A stretch of 64,000 nucleotides of DNA. Origin: Tubiluchus corallicola (lineage: Eukaryota > Priapulida > Priapulimorpha > Priapulimorphida > Tubiluchidae). This document shows, one piece after another, positions 1 through 50,919 of this stretch. The position numbers and the translations under genes were made by a program. Within the stretch, counting starts at the first letter, position 1. Each line of letters opens with the position of its first letter. The notes below the pieces were generated by a model that saw only the letters and a program-made list of their open reading frames with translations, was not told where the DNA came from and did not search any database. The stretch is taken from contig JAQGDQ010000166.1 in NCBI GenBank assembly GCA_030141605.1, positions 200,001 through 264,000 on the forward strand. The letters are read 5' to 3'.

Positions 1-86
<86 letters not shown>

Positions 87-270
87 CAGTAAGTAAGTCA
101 GTCGGTCAATCAATCTGTTAGTCATCTATTTTTGTCCATTACAAATGTGAGTTCATTAGTGAAATTCTTCACCTAAGCCGTTTGCAAGCGCAGTCAGTCA
201 GTGAGTTAGTCAATCAGTCAGTAGTCAGTTAGTCTTTCAGTCAATTAGTCAGTAGTCAGTCAGTGAGTGA
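1..270. repeat. (GTAA)n microsatellite with degenerate GTCA flank
   Basis: Perfect GTAA repeats run from the window edge to about 86, then decay into gtca/gtta variants to about 270. The array probably extends beyond the window. Confidence 0.95.
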
Positions 271-1020
271 GTAAGAAGCTGTCTGCAATCACACCAGGAA
301 CCGTTACGCCAGATCTGCACGTTTCGCTTGCATTGGGCAATTTGCAAAATTCAATTTCTGGTCACACATAGACGATTCCCACAAACCTACAATCTCTTAC
401 GACCAGTCTCTGTACATTAGCTAGGACAATGAATTGTGATTTTGGCCCACCCATGCAAGAAGAGCGTCCCAGCGCTGATGTACAACAAAATGACACAAGG
501 ATGAGAGCAAAAGACGCCACTTCTGGTCCAGATTTTTTAAATCACAGCGGATCCAGTGACGCATTACCTGAGGGCAGATCCAGTATTTAAAACAGGGTTG
601 ACATTAGGGAACAGCTCTAGGCGCTCATTCATAAACGCCACATGTAATTACACACCTGCTGTTATAAAATCAATCAAAGCCTCTATAATATTATACGAAA
701 AAAATCGACTGATTTTATATTGTAAATGGATTGAATCAGAAGGAATAGATTGTTTCGTCCTGTTGCTGATGACAAACTTGGATTCCGACGCGCATCTTCA
801 CCTGAGATGAAAAAGCAACAGTGAATTAAATGGAAGATAATGACGGGGGGAGGGCTGAATCCCACGCTGGAGTCTGTGGAACTGATTGAGCATCATCTAA
901 GCAGGTGCGTGATAATAAACTGTTGTAAATTGTTATCAGCGTCATCGCCATGTGGTCAGAGAAAGCTTGGCTGTAAAATTACATTTCTACAGGTACTTTT
1001 ATACGAAAGTTTTCCATAAA
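271..1020. other. Upstream DNA without a recognised gene
   Basis: Short open frames (for example 556-810) have no recognisable motif and no supporting structure. I see nothing assignable here. Confidence 0.5.
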
Positions 1021-1025
1021 TGACT

Positions 1026-1104
1026 AAATAATAATAATAATAATAATCATCATAATAATAATAATAATAATAATCATCATAATAATAATAATAATAATAA
1101 TAAC

Positions 1105-1139
<35 letters not shown>

Positions 1140-1184
1140 CAAGAACAAGAACAATAATAATAACAACAAAATTACAACAACACC

Positions 1185-1265
<81 letters not shown>
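1026..1265. repeat. Compound trinucleotide microsatellite (AAT/CAA/CCA)
   Basis: AAT repeats with occasional CAT, then CAA, a short CCA block, CAA again and AAT again. Confidence 0.95.
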
Positions 1266-1289
1266 TCATTTTAAAACAACAACAACGTT

Positions 1290-1412
1290 TTTGTTATCTT
1301 TATAAACAGTTTAATAATCGTGTCCTTTTGTATATTTGTGTCCTTTTATAATCGTGTAATTTACGACCTAATTATCAAATAAAGAAATTTTTCCTAATCT
1401 AATCTAATCTAA
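1290..1412 (+). repeat. Possible retroelement 3' end
   Basis: AT-rich sequence with AATAAAG near 1379 ends in tandem TAATC copies (1395-1412), the look of a non-LTR element tail. No coding part is visible. Confidence 0.3.
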
Positions 1413-2048
1413 CAGGCTTTCTAAATAATAATTACAATCCTTGAGTGACGCGAATTCGTGTTTTTAGGTAGAAAAGTTGTATCAACAACACCTACACATT
1501 GTACATGTATACAGTTAAGTTTCATTTTCCTAATACAATAAACTTGTTTATTTAATGAGACGACATTGTTTACTTTTACCCTTACATACCTTCCCTATCA
1601 ACAACAACAAAAACAACACAGCTAGTGCATTGTGCTCGAAAGAAAACAGACGCCCCGCGGGGCGACAACCAGTTATCAGGTATCCAAGTCTTGATGGGAA
1701 ATTCAGGTAGAAACACTCTAACGGCGTCCTTGAACTTACAATTAAAGAGACACGGTCAAAACTTGGCAATTGTCCATCTAGATGGAAAAAATCAAAACTT
1801 TCCCTGCAAAGTCATTTGTCCGTTGCTAGACCGGTCCTGTGAACGCTTCGAGCGATGGCAGATCCAGATTTGTGCAGCAGTAATTGACTTTGAACTACCC
1901 TATTGAAGTTATATGATAAAGATAGTGACATATGCAAAACTACCACTGTTTTCATAATAAATGAGAAAAAACACTTTTTAGGCAGGTAAAAGTTGTATAT
2001 TTTAATAAATTAATTGTTAATAATTGTTAATAATGTTTTAAAACGTGA

Positions 2049-2140
2049 AAATAATAATAATAATGATGATGATAATAATGATAATAATAATGATGATGAT
2101 GATGATGATGATGATGCTGATGATGATGATGATGATGATG

Positions 2141-2216
<76 letters not shown>

Positions 2217-2233
2217 TAATAGTAATAATAAAA
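2049..2233. repeat. (AAT)n/(GAT)n microsatellite
   Basis: Alternating AAT and GAT blocks followed by a long AAT run. It generates artefactual open frames in several frames on both strands. Confidence 0.95.
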
Positions 2234-2394
2234 AACGTCACTAAACTTCAAAAATTTGAAAGGATGTTATAGCCAAATAAAAAATGCATATATAAGTGTT
2301 GCGCATTTATTTATTTACGTATATGTACAAATGTTACGTATGCAATACACAAAAATAAACAAAATTAAGAATATTGATTACTATTTTGTTTTTT

Positions 2395-2495
2395 GTTTGT
2401 TTGTTTTTGACCCGTTGATCCTGTGACATGTACATGTTTTTTATGTGTGGTGTTATTTCTTTTGTATCTAATAAATGAAATCAAATCAAAACTCA
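2395..2495 (+). repeat. Possible retroelement 3' end
   Basis: Ends with AATAAATG and AAATC repeats near 2470-2490, similar in style to the 1290-1412 tail. No coding part is visible. Confidence 0.25.
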
Positions 2496-2988
2496 AATAT
2501 TTGTCACGTAACTCGTAATTCACAGACGCAAAAACCTCATTCTTTTTATACTTATAGCATTTGTAATTATTTTTAATATTTTTATGCTGTTTTTGACCTC
2601 TTTATATATATATATATATATTATTTGTTTTGGTTTTGGTTGAGTATTGTTAAAATGTGCTGCGCTCAATTGAGTAATGATCACTCACTCAACTGAGTCA
2701 AAATTCTCTAAGCTAATAACTCTCCTTCATTTAGTTTAAAAAGTTTTAAGAGTAAAACCAAAAATTTTCAAGTGCGGGGAAAACGTAACGAAAAAATTAA
2801 AAAATAACGATTTCATACAAGGTGCAATTTTGGACCGCCGAGTGTTTCGGGTGCATTCGAATAAGAATGGATCCGCCTCAATTGTTGTGTGTTTCTCTAC
2901 CGTGAGCAAGTCAGTCATCCTGAACTTGTAAAGATCGCTGGCAAACTTGGAGACCGCTAATTTCGGCAGCGTGCGTCAAACAGTTAAC

Positions 2989-21666
<18,678 letters not shown>

Positions 21667-21878
21667 AGCACGTGTTCTACAACAGTTTTACATATCTATA
21701 CAGTACCGGTAGAAAAACAAGATGAAGAGATTTGCCTGAAACACGAATCCTGTACATGTGAGATTTCAAAAATTCAAAAACACTTTCAAAACAACGTTTT
21801 CAGCAATACAGCAATACATCAAAAGCTAAATGAGAAAGGTGCAATCAAAGCGTTCGATTTGCGATGAAAGATGCTATA

Positions 21879-22360
21879 GTCAACCTCGGATATAAAGGAC
21901 ACCCCGGGACTGGAAAAAACTGTTCCTTCTATCCGATATCCCTTATAGCCGAAGTAGTTAGACCGTGGGTGTATCTAGACCTGTACTTTTACCCATATTT
22001 TTATGGAAATGGCTACACATAGAGTGCAAATGCTATATAGGAAGCTCCTTCAGTGATACGAGATGTATGTGACCGTGGAAACCGAGCTGTTCGAAAGCCG
22101 AGTTTACGAAAAATTGAGATTAAAAATTGATCGATTTCGCTTTGATCATAGGGTCCCTTATATGCGAGGCAATTTATCTGGGTTTCTATTATGCGGGACC
22201 TAAAGATATTGTCCCTTATAACAAAAAGTCCCTTATATCTGAGTACCTAATATACTAAGATTTTACATAGGAAAAACGTTACGAAAAATCGGGACCAGTG
22301 ATGGTGGTCCCTTATAAGTGAATGTCCCTTATAAGCGAGTACCTTATACCCGAGGTTGAC
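21879..22360 (+). mobile_element. Rep-K, pogo/mariner-like MITE
   Basis: Inverted ends GTCAACCTCGGATATAA and, on the other side, the complement of GTCAACCTCGGGTATAA. Repeated ccttata motifs lie inside. No transposase. It sits about 210 bp after the ovo stop and may overlap the 3' UTR. Confidence 0.8.
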
Positions 22361-22726
22361 CGTAACTATAAGATTGCACTCTTGAAAAACGAATGAAGAT
22401 TTTGAAGATGAACTAACGAAGAACAGAGATGAACTAGCAAGGACTGGATGCATTAAAAGTCTCAAGCAAATTTCACCCTGAGGAGAAATAGGACCATTTA
22501 GCGTTTTTTTTTTGGTAGATAGTGCAATATTTGTAAATATGCGAGTGGTGTGTGCAAAATATAGCACAACTAACAATACCTTACTATGAACGTTCACAAG
22601 CTGCTTGGCCTAAATAATGTAGTTACAGCAAGAAAGGTCTGTTGGATCTTTGATTTTGTCACGATGGTGAACGATAATTTTTTGTAAAGTTTCTAGTCAA
22701 CATGGTAGTTAATTATAATCACGATA

Positions 22727-23032
22727 CAGTAAGTCCTCGCTTAACGATGCTAAAGCGTTCCAGCGAAACGCGCCGTTAAGCAAAACGCGTTAAACGAAAT
22801 CAAAACTTATATAGGAAGCAATGTAAACGAATTGAGATACGTTCTAGAGGCAAAAATGAATGCACCAATGCAACTTAAATCATATAAATTAAATGTTCTA
22901 TGAGTTGTTTACATATTTCCACTGATTAATTATTTAAAATGAAACGGTGCTTCGTGAAGTGAGAAAAACGTGTCAAATTTTCAGCATCATTAAAATGTTA
23001 CGTTGCTAAACGGGGCGTCGTTAAGTGTGAAT
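22727..23032 (+). mobile_element. Rep-E copy 1 (short MITE)
   Basis: Starts CAGTAAGTCCTCGCTTAACG and ends with cgtcgttaagtgtgaa. It is related to the longer copies at 31960-32414 and 43152-43975. The TIR style is that of Tc1/mariner-pogo MITEs. Confidence 0.75.
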
Positions 23033-23400
23033 TTATATATGTATAACGTAAACAGAATATGTATATTTGTGTACAGGCCTACTTGAAATACGAATCAATG
23101 ATACAAAAGTATGTAACTGTTGTTCACTACGGCGTAAAACATTATTATATCCAGTGTTTTTGACAGTAACGAAACGCACCATACAGTCGCCAATGAATAA
23201 CAATGTTTATCAGTAATAATAATTGATTCCTGTTGCAAATTCAAATTGATCTTCTACTAAATTAACCGGAGATGTTACCAAGGTAACAGAGCCTATTGAC
23301 ACACCGCACAATTCAATGTTTTACAAGCAGATTTTTGTGCTCGGGCAAATTTTCAGAAAAAGTGTACAATTATATGAAAATCCCATAGGAAGGTCTTCCT

Positions 23401-23970
23401 CAAAGCACAAGAAAACACTCTTCATAAGTAAAGATTAAAAAACATATCTTGAATTTTGTATCAATGACATGCTGTCTTATCACATGCAGAACTTGCATTA
23501 GCAGTAACACTATAAAACTTGTAAATTTAAACTCCCACGAGAAGCTTTAGGCACAGCCATTTTAACTGTAAGTCATTTAGATAACATTTGGTAAAGTTTA
23601 AAAAATAATCAACACTTTTCATTAAGCAAAAGTTTAAATTATTTTACATATATATATTGTCAATAAGATCTATATGTTTTTGATCAGCGAGTGGTGCACA
23701 CTGGGATGTTGCCAATAAGATCAATGTGTTTTTGGTGAACCAGTGGTGCACACTGGATTGTTGTCAATAAGACCAATAATGTTTTTTGGTGAACCAGTGG
23801 TGCACACTGGGATGATGATATGTTTACTAGTTGGTGCAAACATTTTAAATTACCAAGAATTTTCTTTTCCATTTACATTTGAACAAGCATGTGTAATGTG
23901 CTACTAAGTAGTATAACTTTATACAGAAAGTATTTTTGGGCTGTATTCTAAAATTGCCTTTTCTTCCCAT
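23401..23970 (+). mobile_element. Rep-A copy with small internal duplication
   Basis: Starts caaagcacaagaaaacac. An internal segment around ccagtggtgcacactgg is repeated three times (23690-23815). Confidence 0.72.
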
Positions 23971-26240
23971 CAAAAATTCTGCACAAGTTCCTATACACTC
24001 CAGTTTGTAGACAAAATCACTCGTTTTTTTTCTACATAGGGGTATTTTCAGTGTAAATCATTTTCGTAGATGTTGTTCTTTGCATTGTATGTTCATTGTC
24101 AAAACTAAGCATTAGTTTGAAAAATCAAACGAATAATGACACTGCACATTTTGTTATTAGTGTAACAATTTGCCCCGCATTGCCCTAACGTGTCAGTTTA
24201 TCACATGCAGGCCTAACTTATTGCAATTTGTGGAGGACTGTTAACCATTGCCAAACAAAATGATTCTGCATAGGTAATTTTTTGCCAGATAATTAAGTTA
24301 TTCATAAGTTTGTGCTCGTTTTGACCTACGTAACGGCCTAGTGGTGTAAATAGCAATTAAACTGCTATTGACTCTTAATTGCTACCCTCATTTAGTGCAT
24401 AAAAGTTGCAATGAAGTTCGCAATGAGTGTAATATTCTCAGAAAGAAATTTCATTCAATCATCTACATCGGAAGATATATAGTGAAAAAATCTTAAGTAA
24501 AAGATACAGTAAAAGCATCTTGTCTAAAATGGTTATCAGTTGTAATTTATACTATAATGTCAGACCTACCCCTGTGGCCTTGTACCTAATGTAAATAAAG
24601 ATTAATTTTAGTTGTCGAAAATAAAGCATATTTTTGTTCAGAAAGAAACTACATTGTTTTCTGTTGTTACTGGCTAAATAAAGCAGCCTGAAGCTCTATA
24701 AATCAAAGCAAATCAGAATGTAGATGGATGTTTCATTGACAACAGGCAGTAATTTATCAAAAGATTATTCTCGTATTTGCAATAATGTTGACAATATTAA
24801 TTGTTTATTAGTCATGATGATTAAAGTAAAACAAATGGAAATCTTATTTCAATGTTTAAGTTCTTAATAACATCAAAATAACAATATGTTACGATAATGA
24901 TTATATCCATTATTTCTAAGACTGACTCTGCTGATTAAAGTAAAACAAATGGAAATCTTATTTCAATGTTTAAGTTCTTAATAACATTACTATAACATCA
25001 GAATAACAATATGTTACAATAATGATTATATCCACTATTTCTAACACTGACTCTGCTTTCGTGCTAAGCTGCCCTAACTACGACAGGCTCTTCCACTAGG
25101 GGTGGGCATAATCAACTGCTAGTAATTGATCAGAGAGGCAGCAAGGCGGAGGGGAGGCGACAGGGGGTAATCACCCTGGGTGCAAGAATGAGAAGGTGCA
25201 AAATTCGTCTACAGTTCAATGACTGTTAATTATTAATTACATAAATCGACATTAACAAAACAATTAACAAAAGTTTTCAAACTACAACAAAATTTCCTAG
25301 TCTACGATCATCGCAGCTGACTTAATTAATACCTACAGCCTAGAAAAAAGGCTAATGTTGTTACTTAATGGCATGTGTGGGTGTGGCTTAGCAGATCGAT
25401 AATTTTGGTAAAAACAGGGACGTTTCTCTAAATGCCGATTGTAGTATTGTGAAAACCTGTAGTGTTCTGTATCTTTCATGATGTTTACATGCTTTAATGC
25501 TGGAGCTGAATGTTTAATGACTGTTGTGTTTCGAGCAACTTTTGCACAGAAAAGATTATTCTGATGCAGTACTGCAAATTAAACTCGGTAATTCTTAGAG
25601 CAAATTCGCTTATCTTTACCCCATCATGTCAAAAAAAGGAAAGCAAGGCTCAGAGACACAAAAATGTGCACAATTTGTGACTTTGCCCATGAAAGAAATG
25701 ATTAAAATATTAAAAGGGAAGGGAAGCTAGAAGATTTTTTTGCCCCGGGTGCCACAAGCACTTACTACGCCACGGTCATCGATTATTTGCCTCCAATATC
25801 AATAGTCTCCGACATCGATTACTTTGCTAAGTAATCGAAGCTAAATCATTACTTTTGCTATAATGAATGGGTAATAATTTGAAATATAAAAATGTAAAAT
25901 TAATTTGAAATAGGTTTCAAAACAAAAAATTGCAAATGTAGACAGTCTCAAACGCAAAGCTCGTATAGCTCCACTTTTAAATATTTAGTTGTTTTAACAT
26001 CAGAGATCTTGGTCCGGGACTTCACAGACTGCGCACCTCTGTTTAGACCATAGATATGCATAGTCACATACCCCTGCTGGTAATTGGATGCCATTTACAG
26101 ATATCAATAAATGATTAGTGAATGCAATTGGTAAACACGACTGCTTGAAATCGGCAGTATCGCCTATCACTTAGTCTTCTCTTACATGTAAAATCTAAAC
26201 CTCAGAAAAATGTTCTAACAAGGCTGAACACTGTGCAAAT
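23971..26240. other. Intergenic DNA between ovo and CLPB
   Basis: 24818-24930 and 24932-25060 are tandem copies of a segment with taaagtaaaacaaatggaaa. 25100-25780 has hAT-like terminal motifs (aggggtgggcat; gccccgggtgcca) but no clear boundaries. No gene seen. Confidence 0.45.
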
Positions 26241-26343
26241 GCAGTAAACTACGCATAACTCAAACACCTCGGCATCGTAAAATTCGTTCGAGTAATGCGA
26301 ACGTTAGATGATGTTCATAAGAACGTCGGACAATACACTACAG

Positions 26344-27372
26344 CAGGGGTGTGCAAACAGCGGCCCGCGGGCCACTTGCGGCCCCCGAGAGATCTTGTGC
26401 AGCCCGCGAAGAGGTTTGTCAACGTAATGAAAGTGCGGCCCACGCGATCCAGCTAAAGTCCGCGCCAATATGGCAAAGATAGTGCGGGTAGTTTTTTCCT
26501 CTAGAACGGATGGCATTAACCCTTACAAGACCGTTGTCACTTAATGTCACTGTCGGACATGACGAAATTTAACGTTGCTCACTTAGAACGTGCAAAAAAG
26601 TGATGTAATCACAGAACACAGCAAACTACCACGGAAGTCGCCATTCAAACACTCAAATGTGCAAGAAATGCGAGTAGCAATCTGATTGGCTGGTAAGAAG
26701 ACCAATTAGCCAATCTCTACGCTTCTATTATCGGGCCTGTTGATCTGTCCAGTCGTCTTCTTGGTCATAGCACATAGAACATTTTGACTTGGGTATTTTA
26801 CAAAACAAATTGTAAATAAAATTATAAAATAACCAAGTCAAAATGATCTAGCTACTATGACCAAGAAGACTGATCAGACCAATTTGTGAGTAGCCAGCAA
26901 GCTGGAAAAGTGTGGTCACCCCTGATATAGCGGGATTCCCAGATTTTAGTTTCAGCTTAAGCTCAGTAGTACACGCCTCAATCAGTGGCTATTTCATCGT
27001 TTTATCAGATGTAGTATTCTTATAGATCAGAAACATGGATAAGAAAAGAAGATTGAAGAAGAACAGCGAGTCAAGACAGATTAATATGCACAGTACTACA
27101 CAGACTGTGTGATACACATTACTAATATACATTGTAATGAAATTGTGTCGTGAAAGCAGAAATATATGGTTTTTAATATAAATTTTAATAACTTCTAAAA
27201 TAGTTTCTTGAGTGTAGTAGTGCAGTAGTAATGATGTGCGCAAATCGGATGCAAAAAAAAATCGTTATCAGGTCCAACTGTACTTGGCTCCTGGACCAAA
27301 CTGCATGTGGCCCACAGGAATTGCGTGAATGTTTAATGTGGCCCAGCTAGTCAGATAATTTGCACACCCCTG
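26344..27372 (+). mobile_element. hAT-like non-autonomous element (1029 bp)
   Basis: Terminal repeats CAGGGGTGTGCAAA and TTTGCACACCCCTG are flanked by near-identical 8-bp duplications cactacag (26336-26343) and cactactg (27373-27380), the hallmark of hAT transposition. A strong internal hairpin has arms 26755-26770 and 26855-26870, plus an inner pair 26780-26792/26833-26845. No transposase. Confidence 0.88.
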
Positions 27373-27774
27373 CACTACTGCCTGCGAAAATGACAAACTG
27401 AGCCTTTAATCAAATATCAAACAACAATTTTTATAAATAATCAAAAATAAAATGACTGGTCCACCTCTATTGTAGTCTGAGTAGCATGGTTAATAGAATT
27501 CTGCAATAATAATATTATGATCTACATTAAACCAAGTTCATTAAACCATGTTGTGTGCAGCATTCTGCTAAGGTAATGCAGGAAATCTTAGCACTTTTGC
27601 TGAAACTAGCAGTTCAAATTGTAATGTGGTGCATCCTTTTAGGTGGGATTTCTCACTTGGGAGGTTGTTTGAGACTCGAGTATGATGTAAGTGAGATAAC
27701 TTCATTTAGATTGTTCCAGGAATTTGGTATGAGATACGCGATGATTCAAGTTACAGATTTCGAGTTATGCAACT

Positions 27775-27780
27775 TTTATT
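27775..27780 (-). terminator. Candidate CLPB poly(A) signal AATAAA
   Basis: AATAAA on - lies about 130 bp after the CLPB stop. It falls inside a Rep-L copy, where the other copy (near 36055) has a different base, so it may be coincidental. Confidence 0.35.
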
Positions 27781-27910
27781 AAAGAGCAAAATGGAAGGGA
27801 AAATCCGTTGATGTCCACAAGATCTGTTCGAGATACGTAGTAGCTTACCGTATACACATTCAACTCCTTCTTATCAGCAAGAATAAATGTATCTCTAAAG
27901 TCTCTTCTAA

Positions 27911-49042
<21,132 letters not shown>

Positions 49043-49552
49043 GATGCAAAACTAATTTTTGGTATTTTCAAAGCAAAAAAATCATTATTAATGAGTTTTT
49101 ACCGCCGGCGATTGATTGCTGCAAGCAATACGGGAAACCTTGAAGATCCTTCAAAATACGGGTTTTGGAATAAATTGCCCTATTCCTAAAAATTGAAAGA
49201 AAACGTTTTCTTTGGTGGTTTCTTGTAGTGTTTGGTCCAAAGAATAACATATCCAAAGTAGGCCAAAATTTGAATACCCAAAAGGGTCTCATTATGGCCT
49301 CCAAAAAAGATGGCATTCATTTGACCATTACGAAAATGAATTATTGGTATTAAGTATTAGAATGGTAGAAATGTTCATTTTGACTCAAAAGCACGAAACT
49401 TTGCATATCACTAGAACCCAATAAAGTGATTAGTTTTGGTTATCAAGTCAATCAAAATTCATCCAATATAGCCACCACATTCAAGATAGGTGATAAGAAG
49501 TGAGGACTACGGTGATGATTGATAATCCTTTCTGTCCCCCTTTATCTCTCTT

Positions 49553-49556
49553 TCTC

Positions 49557-49603
<47 letters not shown>
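49553..49603. repeat. (CT)n microsatellite
   Basis: tctctctc run in the CLPB-MAEL intergenic region. On - it encodes an artefactual RERERE frame. Confidence 0.95.
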
Positions 49604-49604
<1 letters not shown>

Positions 49605-50130
49605 ATCTCCTCTTTTCCCACTTTTCTTTCTTCACGTCCATTTCCCTATTAAATGCCAAAAACCAAGTGACATTAAAATAGCGTAGACTCTCTTCAGCAA
49701 ATCTAACTGTGTTTGCACACACCGTTTTCCTATCAGATAAGTGAGACTGTGTCACATGAGTACTAAGTCGTATATGGGTTGTCATTGTTAGTGGCATTTT
49801 GGGTAAGGAAAACAACAGCCTTGACGTTTTGACATCTTCATGTTGCAACTAGTCTCCCAAAGCAAGAAGGCCATAATGCAATTGATTGATATCATTCCTT
49901 GCCTAAACTATGGGATGTACTGTAGCACGGTGAGCTATATTGTAGAAAAGACAACAATCAGGCTGCCCGGAACGAATCAACTTGGCAGCCAGTGCTAAGT
50001 AGACACAGCGAAGATTTACTGGAAGTGAAAAACAATAAACACAATAACTTCTACTGTTTTAACGAAGTTTAAGTAGGTCTCTTATTATAGCTACCCAGCT
50101 TCTCACCCAAATTTCTTTATTTTTTCATGA

Positions 50131-50382
50131 AAATACTGGTCACCAGGAAATCAAGACAGTTTTCTTGAGCCGAAGTTTGTGTCTCGGTCCCATGGCAACC
50201 TGCTGTTGTATCAGTCATCATGTCCGGGATGCACAAACATTTACGTTTGCATCGAGGACGCATGCAAAAAACACATGCAACTGACATGTGTCAGGAACGC
50301 ACCATGTAAATATGCTCTAAGGAAAACTGAGAGGCATCATCTTTACGAGTGTTGTACTATCTGCTTAGCATGGATAGCATAG
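50131..50382 (+). other. Unrecognised Cys-rich open frame
   Basis: The frame is open from a TGA at 50128 to a stop at 50380 with no upstream ATG. It contains CPGC, CIEDAC, CVRNAPC and CCTIC, resembling metal-binding pairs. It could be an exon of an unidentified gene, a UTR portion of MAEL, or chance. I recognise no family. Confidence 0.2.
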
Positions 50383-50775
50383 TTAAAAATGAAGGATATA
50401 TGGCAACAACATTATTTTCAACATCTATGGGCATATACTTGCTTTCAGCCAGACTGAAGGGTAAGAAAAAGTATGTTTCAAAAAACATTCCATGCATTAC
50501 AAAGTTATATTACCCACTATTATGCTCACTAGTTTGAATGACGTAATAATATGTGACTGAATGATAACAATTTCTCCGCATTGTTATCAGAGATGATCTC
50601 CCTACTCTGGCAGTACTTTGGTCAATCCTTTTTTTCACAAAGAGTTGCCATATTGTTATTATTGCTCAAGTACGGAAGTCTTTCACGACACAGTTCAGCT
50701 GTTGCGATTTTGCAATTTGCAGTGTGTGAGTTTGTGGTTTGTAAACATTTTTAGAGTCATTTGTTTTTATACAGA

Positions 50776-50919
50776 ATGCCTCCAAAACGAGCGCAGAAAT
50801 TCGTAAAGAAAAATGGATTTTATATGTTCATGTTGGAGCTGATGCCAAAATTTAGACAAGAAGGGAGAGCTGTCAATAATATGGCAGAAGTTTCAGAGCT
50901 TGCAGCTCCGCGATGGAAG
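50776..50919 (+). CDS. MAEL: MAEL exon 1 (HMG box, first half)
   Basis: ATG at 50776, donor gtaagt at 50920. It encodes [18 protein letters not shown] to APRWK, 48 codons, phase 0. Confidence 0.93.

Larger units (their letters stand above)
26241..27850 (+). mobile_element. Rep-L copy 1, interrupted by a hAT-like element
   Basis: 26241-26343 and 27373-27850 together match the uninterrupted copy at 35988-36586 on -. The element is non-coding and its end motif resembles the other MITE ends (CAGTAA...AACTC). Confidence 0.78.
49043..50775. promoter_or_regulatory. Divergent CLPB-MAEL intergenic region
   Basis: The start codons of CLPB (-) and MAEL (+) are 1.73 kb apart and divergent. The interval holds a (CT)n tract at 49553-49603, no recognised transposon, and a small Cys-rich open frame (50131-50382). 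The stretch just before the MAEL ATG ends ttttatacag-AATG, so a 5'-UTR intron may be spliced immediately upstream of the ATG. Shared promoter use is inferred from geometry only. Confidence 0.45.

Noticed and set aside
1024-2272. Several long open frames (poly-Asn, poly-Ile, poly-Leu, poly-Tyr)
   Set aside because: They are translations of AAT/GAT/CAA microsatellites, open in many frames on both strands.
22247-22597. 116-codon - strand frame after the ovo gene
   Set aside because: Overlaps the Rep-K MITE and shows no conserved motif.
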